Under the pieces are notes generated by a model that ran no database searches, was not told the origin of the DNA, and was given only the letters and a program-made list of their open reading frames with translations. A stretch of DNA of 7,763 nucleotides. Origin: an uncultured Mycoplasmatota bacterium (GTDB lineage: Bacteria > Bacillota_I > Bacilli_A > RF39 > UBA660). Below are positions 1 through 5,273 of the stretch, piece after piece. The position numbers and the translations under genes were made by a program. Within the stretch, counting starts at the first letter, position 1. Every line of letters begins with the position of its first letter. The DNA is taken from contig USDC01000028.1 in assembly GCA_900553435.1 (NCBI GenBank), forward strand, positions 1 through 7,763, read 5' to 3'.

Positions 1-122
1 TTTCTGCTTTTTTTACCTTTTTTTATATCATCCTTATTAACTTTTGAAGTTTTAATACTCTTAGAATTTAAATTCTCATTTACTTTTTTTCCTTTTGTTT
101 TTTTATTTTCTTTATCTTTCAT
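1..122 (-). CDS. Lysine-rich protein, N-terminal part only (runs off the left edge)
   Basis: This is the beginning of a minus-strand gene that continues beyond base 1; forty codons are visible. The ATG at 122-120 is preceded by a good ribosome binding site (GAGGTG at 132-127, four bases before the ATG), which supports a real start. The visible peptide starts MKDKENKKTKGKKVNENLNS and holds 15 lysines in 40 residues, with no hydrophobic segment. It is therefore a highly basic, probably disordered N-terminal tail, as found on some ribosomal, RNA-binding or DNA-binding proteins, and as the cytoplasmic leader of some membrane proteins. The family cannot be recognised from this piece. It lies downstream of the thioredoxin-like gene but is separated from it by a terminator, so it is probably a separate transcription unit. 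I see no convincing promoter: a TATAAT at 140-135 sits too close to the binding site to leave a usable leader. Confidence 0.7.
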   Translation of the reverse strand, partial: MKDKENKKTKGKKVNENLNSKSIKTSKVNKDDIKKGKKSR

Positions 123-188
123 TGTGCACCTCACATTATAATTAAATATATCATAAATTTTATAAAAATTAAAGAACGAACAAAATAA

Positions 189-226
189 AAAAGTGAATTA
201 TTTTAATCAACCTTTAATTCACTTTT
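189..226 (-). terminator. Intrinsic terminator overlapping the end of the thioredoxin-like gene
   Basis: Arms at 189-200 and 215-226 are perfectly complementary over 12 bp (AAAAGTGAATTA and TAATTCACTTTT), with a 14-base loop. Read on the minus strand, the second arm runs into a T-rich tract (TTTTTTATTTTG), as in a rho-independent terminator. The stem is AT-rich with only two G-C pairs, so it is weak by G-C content. The stop codon (205-203) lies inside the loop and the first arm encodes the last few residues. The plus-strand side has a poorer T run, so it probably acts in one direction. Confidence 0.7.
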
Positions 227-715
227 AATATTACTACTTCCTTCAATATATTTTTCTATTTTTTTATCCTTAATAAGTAATAATGTTGGTGTTTTAATTT
301 TTAATTCATTAACACTACTAGCATTTTTATTAGAAACATCACTTTTAAATTTTTTATTTACATCTAAAGTCATATCTACTTTATAAATAGGTAAGTGTTT
401 TTCACTATTAGTATAATTTGCAATAAGTGAAGAGATAAAAGATTTGTTCTCGTCTCCAAAATCTTCAAAAACAACATAATATTCATCTTCTACTCTATTT
501 AAAGAAGTGCCCACGGTTGCATCTTCGTAAGTCATTACAGCTTCCGGTGTTGGTGTTGTAACATACTCTCCACCAAAATTACCATTTTTTGATAAATATG
601 AAGTTAGAAAATATAATAAAACTATTATTACTAACACTACTATTACTATTATTATAAAAGTTTTTGCTTCCCCTTTTAAATCATTTTTAATAACACTTTT
701 TCTTTTGTTTGACAT
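203..715 (-). CDS. Membrane-anchored thioredoxin-fold-like protein without cysteines
   Basis: A 170-residue protein. I chose the ATG at 715-713 because AGGTGG at 727-722 stands six bases before it; the GTG nine bases further upstream overlaps that site. Residues 1-18 are basic, 19-41 form one strongly hydrophobic helix, and about 45-62 make a Thr/Pro-rich linker. Residues 63-170 look like a small extracytoplasmic domain. Its order suggests a thioredoxin fold: a hydrophobic strand (EYYVVFEDF, about 78-86), a helix, a second strand (LPIYKVDMT, 108-116), a Lys-Thr-Pro-Thr motif with Pro143 in the place of the cis-proline, then strand TLLLIKD and KIEKYIEG. There is no cysteine anywhere, so a CXXC redox centre is absent and ordinary disulfide chemistry is ruled out. 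A binding or scaffold role is only inferred. It follows the lipoprotein gene by 47 bases and may be co-transcribed or use a short promoter of its own. Confidence in the gene is high; in the fold, moderate. Confidence 0.85.
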   Translation of the reverse strand: MSNKRKSVIKNDLKGEAKTFIIIVIVVLVIIVLLYFLTSYLSKNGNFGGEYVTTPTPEAVMTYEDATVGTSLNRVEDEYYVVFEDFGDENKSFISSLIANYTNSEKHLPIYKVDMTLDVNKKFKSDVSNKNASSVNELKIKTPTLLLIKDKKIEKYIEGSSNIKSELKVD

Positions 716-733
716 TATAACCACCTAAGCAAG

Positions 734-742
734 ATTATAACA
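734..742 (-). promoter_or_regulatory. Possible extended -10 promoter for the thioredoxin-like gene
   Basis: The minus strand reads TGTTATAAT here, a perfect TATAAT with the TGn extension. There is no good -35 (TTATAA at 762-757, 17-bp spacer). Transcription would begin near 727, right at the ribosome binding site, giving a leader of about 12 bases. That is short enough to leave real doubt in such AT-rich DNA. Confidence 0.3.
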
Positions 743-762
743 TACTTTTTTATATTTATAAA

Positions 763-1833
763 TTATTTATTTATTGAAACTGCATTAGTAGAAGAGGCTA
801 TCTCAACCATTTCTTCCTCACTTAAGTTTTCTCCAACCAAATAATATTCTTTATTATTATCAGTCCAATTAAGTGATGTACTAGTAAGCACTCCAAAACT
901 AGAATCTAAAAACGTTAACTCTCCATATACTGGGATTACTTCAAACTCATCACTTGCAACATTGGCTTCTTGAATTAAAGTAAATGGTTTATCTCCCTCA
1001 AAATTTAATATTACTCTTTCGCTACCCTCAGTACTTACTTTTTCTTCACTTTCAAACTTTGTATTATCTGGTAAATACATTGGATAAATTACCTCATCTA
1101 TTAAACTACTCGCTTCATTATTCTCTTCATTTTTACTTTCATTTGTATTATTTTCTTCTGTAGTTTCGTCGTTATTTGCCTCACTTGATGCATTATCTTC
1201 TTTTATTTCGCTTTTTACATTATTTTCAAGTGCAAAATAAGATTTTTTAAAATTAGTATTTTTATCAAAAGTAGAAACTTTAAAACTAATTATAGAAGTA
1301 TTATCGCTATCAAAGACTTCAACACTTTTTAAATTCATTTTCTTATCTAAAATTATTTTTTCTTTAACAAGTGACCTATTGTTAGGATAATTAACAGATG
1401 TAGTAAATATGTACTCATCACCTTTTTCTACAAATGTTTTTTCTTTATCATTTTCTAAATCATGAAGTAATGTAGATAAAATATATGCTTGAGAAGAATT
1501 ATTTGGCCATTCACTTTGGAACTTAAAACTCTTATTAAGTGAAGGTGTAATAACATATACCCCTTCGTCATTTTTCAAAATTGTTTGTTCATGATTATTT
1601 GAATTGTTTTTTAAATTTACCTTATAATAATCTCCCTCTTTATATGCAACATCCACATCATATTTAAATGTGTCTTCTTCGTTTAATATTTCAAGTTTAC
1701 CTTTTAAACTATAATTATTAGTCTCATCAACCATTTTAGAAAAATCTTTCATAGCATCATTAACATCATACTTACCACATCCTGTTAAAATAATGATACT
1801 ACCTATCAAAAACAATAATAAATACTTTTTCAT
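763..1833 (-). CDS. Two-domain lipoprotein: LolA/GerS-like domain plus DUF4367-like C-terminal domain
   Basis: A 356-residue exported lipoprotein. It starts MKKYLLLFLI, followed by a hydrophobic stretch and the lipobox LTGC, so Cys19 should be lipidated and the protein held on the outer face of the membrane. Residues about 25-205 resemble the Firmicute LolA-like group that includes B. subtilis YdcC and C. difficile GerS: the segment around 82-124 with EQTILKNDEGVYVITPSLNK, then SFKFQSEWPNNSSQ, is the recognisable core. Residues about 206-245 are a Glu/Asn/Ser linker. Residues 250-356 look like a DUF4367-type domain: YLPD near the start, a strand-rich middle, LNW at 321-323, and a closing segment (LSEEEMVEIASS) before the end. 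GerS works with the spore amidase CwlD, but that role should not be assumed here. The binding site is AGGGGG just before the ATG. It diverges from the DUF378 gene and precedes the thioredoxin-like gene. Lipoprotein call firm; family from remembered motifs. Confidence 0.85.
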   Translation of the reverse strand: MKKYLLLFLIGSIIILTGCGKYDVNDAMKDFSKMVDETNNYSLKGKLEILNEEDTFKYDVDVAYKEGDYYKVNLKNNSNNHEQTILKNDEGVYVITPSLNKSFKFQSEWPNNSSQAYILSTLLHDLENDKEKTFVEKGDEYIFTTSVNYPNNRSLVKEKIILDKKMNLKSVEVFDSDNTSIISFKVSTFDKNTNFKKSYFALENNVKSEIKEDNASSEANNDETTEENNTNESKNEENNEASSLIDEVIYPMYLPDNTKFESEEKVSTEGSERVILNFEGDKPFTLIQEANVASDEFEVIPVYGELTFLDSSFGVLTSTSLNWTDNNKEYYLVGENLSEEEMVEIASSTNAVSINK

Positions 1834-1873
1834 TTTTCCCCCTTTTTAATAAATAATATGGTTAAAACTGGTA

Positions 1874-1889
1874 ATTATTCATGAATAAT
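1874..1889. promoter_or_regulatory. Perfect 16-bp palindrome in the divergent intergenic region
   Basis: ATTATTCATGAATAAT is its own reverse complement over all 16 bases. It lies midway in the 98-base gap (1834-1931) between the divergent lipoprotein and DUF378 genes, 42 bases before the DUF378 ATG and about 40 bases before the lipoprotein ATG. Position and symmetry suit an operator for a dimeric regulator. For the lipoprotein gene it would overlap the -35 region of a weak promoter whose -10 could be TATTAT at 1858-1853. The sequence does not match the PerR, Fur, Zur, Rex or LexA boxes I know, and AT-rich DNA produces such palindromes by chance. Confidence 0.4.
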
Positions 1890-1931
1890 ATAGTTTTTTC
1901 TGATTAAAATAATAGTAATAAGGAGGAACTT

Positions 1932-2150
1932 ATGGATACATTACAAAAGATATGTTTAGCATTTACAATAATTGGTGCTTTAAACTGGGGACTAGTTGGA
2001 CTATTTGACTTCAACTTAGTAGAAAGTTTATTCGGTGGAGAAAACAGCATGTTTCCAAATGTTATTTATACTTTAGTAGCTTTAGCTGGTATTATAAACA
2101 TTGGATTATTAGTTACTCCATTTCATCCAGATGATGATAGAAGAAAATAA
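1932..2150 (+). CDS. yuzA: DUF378 family small membrane protein (YuzA-like)
   Basis: A 72-residue protein with two predicted membrane helices, about residues 7-25 and 43-62, and a short charged C-terminus (HPDDDRRK). The N-terminal pattern FTIIGALNWGLVGLFDFNLV followed by ESLFGG is the signature of DUF378 (Pfam PF04070), whose B. subtilis member is YuzA; YuzA is only slightly longer. The biochemical role of the family is unknown. The start is clear: AAGGAGG at 1920-1926, five bases before the ATG. It is the only complete plus-strand gene here, divergent from the lipoprotein gene and convergent with cdaR, and stands alone with a strong terminator behind it. The symbol is given by similarity only. 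Confidence 0.92.
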   Translation: MDTLQKICLAFTIIGALNWGLVGLFDFNLVESLFGGENSMFPNVIYTLVALAGIINIGLLVTPFHPDDDRRK

Positions 2151-2151
2151 G

Positions 2152-2172
2152 TTATTAATTATTAATTATTAA
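2152..2172. repeat. Three tandem copies of TTATTAA
   Basis: Three exact back-to-back 7-base units lie between the stop of the DUF378 gene and its terminator. No role is evident; slippage in AT-rich DNA is the simplest explanation. It could vary in copy number between strains. Confidence 0.6.
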
Positions 2173-2184
2173 TAATAAAGTAAA

Positions 2185-2205
2185 AAGATTGCAAAACGCA
2201 ATCTT
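2185..2205. terminator. Bidirectional intrinsic terminator between DUF378 gene and cdaR
   Basis: AAGATTGC (2185-2192) pairs perfectly with GCAATCTT (2198-2205) around a five-base loop. On the plus strand the stem is followed by ATTTTTCTCTT, and on the minus strand by TTTACTTTATT, so the hairpin can end both convergent units. The cdaR stop codon (2206-2204) overlaps the outer edge of the right arm, so ribosomes finishing cdaR would reach the stem base. Confidence 0.85.
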
Positions 2206-3574
2206 ATTTTTCTCTTATAATAACAGTTATAGACCTTGTCTTAGATGAATATGAAAGTTTTAAGTCTGAACCTGTTACTTTAACTGGAACATTATGAGTT
2301 CCTACACCATAACCAGTCAAATCAACATATGCTTTAATGTCTGTTGCATCTATTTCATCAATTACAGTTGATACACCTCTTACTAATACATCTACTTTTG
2401 TATCAGCTTCACTTGCCGCAAGAGCAACATATCTAGAATCTAAGTTTTCCATTTCAACTTGTATTCCCTTAAAGTCCTTAGATGTTTGACTTTCTATTGT
2501 AACTTTAATAGTTATAGTATTTTCACTTATACTTCTTACACCAGCAGGCTTTTTAATAGTTGTTTTAAATGTTTTATTTTCGCCTAAATTATCAACATCT
2601 ATTTCTACTGGTATATAATCTATTTCACTAAGTGCACTTTCTTCACCATAGATTGTAACTCTAGAAACACTTGTTTCAATAGACCTTATCGCACTACCAG
2701 ATTTTACTTCTCCCTCTGGGATTACTCTAATTGGTACCTCTTTACTTGGAGAAGTTATTACCACAGTTGCACTTACTTCTTTTGGTACTATTTCAATATT
2801 ATTAAGTTCTGTACCATTTTCATCGTAAGCAACAAGTTTAACATTATCTTGTGTATAAGTTCCAGCTTCTTCAGCATTTAATGAATTAACATCTACAAGT
2901 GCTTTTACTGAAGATACTTTGCTTAGTTTTTCTTTAGAACTTTTAATTATTACTTCATCTCTATCTAATTCAACATCACTTACTATTAATTTTTCTTCTA
3001 ATTTATCTGCATTAACAACATCTGTTGTAAGTGCTCTTACTTCACTTACTTTTGGTGATATTACTACAGTAACAGTTGATGGATCTAGTTTATAATCAAG
3101 GGTTTGTATTGGGTTATTATATTTTAGTTCTACTTTGTGAGTTCCAACTCCTAAACCAGATAAATCTAATGTTAATGTATGTTCTCCTAATTGTTTAGCT
3201 AGATATAAATCACTTTTTCTTCCCATAAGTGTGATATCTACGTCTTTTGGAATTCCTTCTACTACGTAAGCTTCTTCATTATAAATTGTTTCAACACTTT
3301 GATTAGTTAATACTAATGCTTCGGTTTCGACTAATCTTACATTTTTTTGGTCAATATAGATAAAAACTCCAAATGCAAGTATACCAGAAATAAGTAAAAG
3401 AGCTGTTGGTTTTGATAATACTTTTTCTATTGAAGAATTATTTCCCCCAACTTTATCTATTATAAAATAAGCTAATCTACTTATTGGCATTATTATAATT
3501 GTGTCAATTACTTTATATATTCCTCTACCTATAGCTTTAAACATATTGGCAATACCTTTAATTATTTTTTTCAT
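2204..3574 (-). CDS. cdaR: CdaA regulatory protein CdaR (YbbR-domain membrane protein)
   Basis: A 456-residue membrane protein, the usual partner that binds CdaA and modulates c-di-AMP synthesis. A hydrophobic helix at about 58-74 is followed by four YbbR-type beta domains facing outward: roughly 81-175, 178-276, 279-362 and 368-455. The first and last share an internal motif (GLGVGTHKV at 140-148, GYGVGTHNV at 421-429). The family normally begins almost directly with the membrane helix. Here some 50 extra residues precede it, including a hydrophobic, probably amphipathic stretch at about 20-40 (YKVIDTIIIMPISRLAYFII). Start is uncertain: the run GTG-ATG-GTG-ATA-CTG-ATG offers starts at 3589, 3586 and 3574. 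I prefer ATG 3574 (MKKIIKG), with a GGTG six bases upstream. All overlap the end of cdaA, so translation is probably coupled. glmM, the common next gene, is missing; a terminator and a convergent gene follow. Confidence 0.93.
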   Translation of the reverse strand: MKKIIKGIANMFKAIGRGIYKVIDTIIIMPISRLAYFIIDKVGGNNSSIEKVLSKPTALLLISGILAFGVFIYIDQKNVRLVETEALVLTNQSVETIYNEEAYVVEGIPKDVDITLMGRKSDLYLAKQLGEHTLTLDLSGLGVGTHKVELKYNNPIQTLDYKLDPSTVTVVISPKVSEVRALTTDVVNADKLEEKLIVSDVELDRDEVIIKSSKEKLSKVSSVKALVDVNSLNAEEAGTYTQDNVKLVAYDENGTELNNIEIVPKEVSATVVITSPSKEVPIRVIPEGEVKSGSAIRSIETSVSRVTIYGEESALSEIDYIPVEIDVDNLGENKTFKTTIKKPAGVRSISENTITIKVTIESQTSKDFKGIQVEMENLDSRYVALAASEADTKVDVLVRGVSTVIDEIDATDIKAYVDLTGYGVGTHNVPVKVTGSDLKLSYSSKTRSITVIIREK

Positions 3575-4382
3575 CAGTATCACCATCACTTTCTTCTACA
3601 TCATCAGAATCATAAAATATTTCTGTTTTTGGTTTTAATTCATCTATAAGCATCATTCTACAATCATCTAATGATAAATTATAGTGGAGTTCACTATCTA
3701 CTGCTATGCTAACTTTACCAGTTTCTTCACTTACCACCACGCATATTGCATCACTAATTTCTGACAAACCTAGTGCCGCTCTATGTCTAGTACCAAGTTT
3801 TTTAGGTACATTAGGGTTCATACTTGTTGGAAAAACACTGCCAGCACAAGTTATTCTATCTCCTTGAATAATTGCCCCACCATCATGAAGCGGATTATTA
3901 GGGAAGAATATTGAAATTAATAATTCACTACTAATATCTGCGTATAATTTAGTCGCAGGTTCAATAAATTGACCTAATCCATAATCTCTTTCTATTACAA
4001 TTAAGGCGCCAATCCTTTGTTTTTTCAAGTACTCCACTGCTTGCATAATTTCATAAACCACTTTTTCTCTTTCATCAACTGAAAGAACTTTATGTCTACC
4101 AAGAAGTTGAGTTCTACCTAAATTTTCAAGAACACTTCTTATTTCTGGTTGGAATATAATTATAAGTGCTAGTGGTCCCCAAACTATAACATATTCAAGT
4201 AGTACTCCCACTGTATTTAAATGTAACAAATCGCTTAAAATTTTAATAATAAGTATAAAAATAATTCCTTTAAATATAAGAACCATTTTTACATTATTTC
4301 TTAAACTTTTCATTATATAATAAAACATTAACCAAACTATGGAAATGTCTAAAATGCTAGTTATTATCGTTTGTATAGTCAT
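3558..4382 (-). CDS. cdaA: Diadenylate cyclase CdaA
   Basis: A 274-residue membrane-bound enzyme that condenses two ATP into cyclic di-AMP, the second messenger controlling potassium and osmolyte transport and wall homeostasis in Bacillota. Three hydrophobic helices occupy about residues 8-24, 33-51 and 56-77. The DAC catalytic domain spans roughly 95-250. The key motifs are intact: GALIVIERD at 125-133, Asp-Gly-Gly at 167-169 (within NPLHDGGAII), which carries the catalytic and metal-binding aspartate, and Arg-His-Arg at 199-201 (GTRHRAALGLSE), followed by VVSEETGKVSIA. The C-terminal 18 residues are an acidic tail. Length matches CdaA (YbbP, DacA) of B. subtilis and Listeria. The start is firm: AGGAGG lies six bases before the ATG. 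It is followed by cdaR with overlapping frames, the standard partner. A short extended -10 promoter lies just upstream, directly after the terminator of the preceding gene. Confidence 0.98.
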   Translation of the reverse strand: MTIQTIITSILDISIVWLMFYYIMKSLRNNVKMVLIFKGIIFILIIKILSDLLHLNTVGVLLEYVIVWGPLALIIIFQPEIRSVLENLGRTQLLGRHKVLSVDEREKVVYEIMQAVEYLKKQRIGALIVIERDYGLGQFIEPATKLYADISSELLISIFFPNNPLHDGGAIIQGDRITCAGSVFPTSMNPNVPKKLGTRHRAALGLSEISDAICVVVSEETGKVSIAVDSELHYNLSLDDCRMMLIDELKPKTEIFYDSDDVEESDGDTDEKNN

Positions 4383-4405
4383 ATGCTTCCTCCTACTACT
4401 TTAAA

Positions 4406-4414
4406 AGTATAACA
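4406..4414 (-). promoter_or_regulatory. Extended -10 promoter for cdaA-cdaR
   Basis: The minus strand reads TGTTATACT, a TGn extension plus a five-of-six match to TATAAT. The -35 position at 17-bp spacing (TGGAAT, 4434-4429) is weak and lies inside the preceding terminator hairpin. Transcription would start near 4399, giving a leader of about 17 bases that just holds the AGGAGG site. No c-di-AMP riboswitch fits in so short a leader. A terminator directly upstream means cdaA needs a promoter about here. Confidence 0.45.
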
Positions 4415-4443
4415 AAAAAAAGATATATATTCCATATCTTTTT
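4414..4443 (-). terminator. Intrinsic terminator after the disordered membrane protein gene
   Basis: AAAAAGATAT pairs perfectly over 10 bp with ATATCTTTTT (arms 4434-4443 and 4417-4426) around a seven-base loop. On the minus strand it is followed by an unbroken run of eight T (4421-4414, partly in the arm). The stem has only one G-C pair, but shape and T run fit a rho-independent terminator. It separates the upstream membrane protein gene from cdaA. Confidence 0.65.
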
Positions 4444-4465
4444 ATAAAATTTTATGATTTTTACA

Positions 4466-5197
4466 TTATTTTTGTTCAGTATTATTAATATCACTAGTAT
4501 TATTTGAAGCATTAAAATCAAAATTATTAACATCAGTTCCAACATTAACTTCAGTTTCAGTTGGCATTTGAGGAGCTACTTTATCAACACCACTATTAAC
4601 AGTTGTATTAATAGTATTAGAAGCAACGTCCTCTTTAACATTAGGGGCAGTTTCAACTTTAACTTCATTATTTATTCCTGTTGGTTCAAAATTACTAGAA
4701 GCAGGTTGTTCAAAATTAGGTGCAGCTGGAGTTTCAGTATTAACGCTTTCTTCATTAACTGGTGTAGTAAATGCATTGTTTTCTACATTTACTGCATTAC
4801 TTGCTTCTTGCACATTATTATTTAATTCATTTGAAGTTATAGCCTCATTTTCATTACCTACTGATGTTGAAGTTGAATCTGAATCTAAAGCTGAAGCTGA
4901 AGCTGGTGCTTCATTTAAATTAGGTTGTGTTAAATCAACATTTTCAAGATTAGGCTCTGTAGAAACAGGTTTTTCTTCTGTAGGTACTTCAATATTATCT
5001 GTAGTAGGGGGAGTTGTTAAATCTAACTCTTCTACTTCTGTTTCTGTACCCGCATTATTTTCTTCTGTTATCTCAGTTTCTTTCTTTTCTTTTCTTTTAG
5101 TATCAACTATAAAGATTATTAGTAAAATTGCAAGCACTACCGCAGCAATTAAAAACCATAAGTAATTATTAGCCAAAAAATTTAAAATACTTTCCAT
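4466..5197 (-). CDS. Single-pass membrane protein with long disordered Asn/Glu/Thr-rich tail, function unknown
   Basis: A 243-residue protein. The ATG at 5197-5195 follows AAGGAGG with eight bases between; an earlier in-frame start at 5233 has no such site and would place the binding site inside the gene. Residues about 10-30 are one hydrophobic helix (NYLWFLIAAVVLAILLIIFI), followed at once by a basic cluster (DTKRKEKK). The short N-terminus has no positive charge, so by the positive-inside rule the N-terminus should face out and the roughly 205-residue tail should be cytoplasmic. The tail is low complexity, rich in Asn, Glu, Thr, Val, Ser and Pro, without cysteine, with loosely repeated units (LDLTTP/VDLTQP, APNFEQP/SNFEP). 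This layout recalls ZipA or EzrA-like anchors only in topology; no homology is claimed. It has a likely promoter of its own and a terminator before cdaA. I do not recognise a family. Confidence 0.85.
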   Translation of the reverse strand: MESILNFLANNYLWFLIAAVVLAILLIIFIVDTKRKEKKETEITEENNAGTETEVEELDLTTPPTTDNIEVPTEEKPVSTEPNLENVDLTQPNLNEAPASASALDSDSTSTSVGNENEAITSNELNNNVQEASNAVNVENNAFTTPVNEESVNTETPAAPNFEQPASSNFEPTGINNEVKVETAPNVKEDVASNTINTTVNSGVDKVAPQMPTETEVNVGTDVNNFDFNASNNTSDINNTEQK

Positions 5198-5223
5198 TAA
5201 AAGTTCCTCCTTATTCTTAGTAT

Positions 5224-5252
5224 ATATTAACATTTTATATTAGTTTTTTCAA
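5224..5252 (-). promoter_or_regulatory. Promoter for the disordered membrane protein gene
   Basis: On the minus strand TTGAAA (5252-5247, five of six to TTGACA) is followed after exactly 17 bp by TAATAT (5229-5224, four of six) with a TGn extension (TGT at 5232-5230). Transcription would start near 5217, leaving about 20 bases before the ATG, including the ribosome binding site. No clear terminator separates this from the DUF3048 gene upstream, so read-through may add to expression. Confidence 0.5.
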
Positions 5253-5273
5253 GTTCTTTATTAAACTATATGA

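Noticed and set aside
135..140. TATAAT on the minus strand before the left-edge gene
   Set aside because: Transcription would begin inside the ribosome binding site, and there is no TGn extension or -35, so it is probably a chance match in AT-rich DNA.
2152..2172. Tandem TTATTAA units as a CRISPR-like or iteron array
   Set aside because: Only three 7-base copies without spacers, right after a stop codon; too short and simple for either.
4383..4465. A c-di-AMP riboswitch before cdaA
   Set aside because: The gap is only 83 bases and is filled by a terminator hairpin and a promoter; no conserved riboswitch structure fits.
4568..5165. Two overlapping plus-strand open frames opposite the disordered membrane protein
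   Set aside because: They lie antisense to a well-supported gene with its own ribosome binding site. Their Ser/Ile-rich and Val/Ser-rich composition is what the reverse complement of Asn/Glu/Thr-rich codons gives, and neither has a convincing binding site.
5242..5269. TAGTTT...AAACTA inverted repeat after the DUF3048 gene as a terminator
   Set aside because: Six AT-rich pairs with a 16-base loop and no T run after it on the minus strand; it also overlaps the promoter at 5224-5252.
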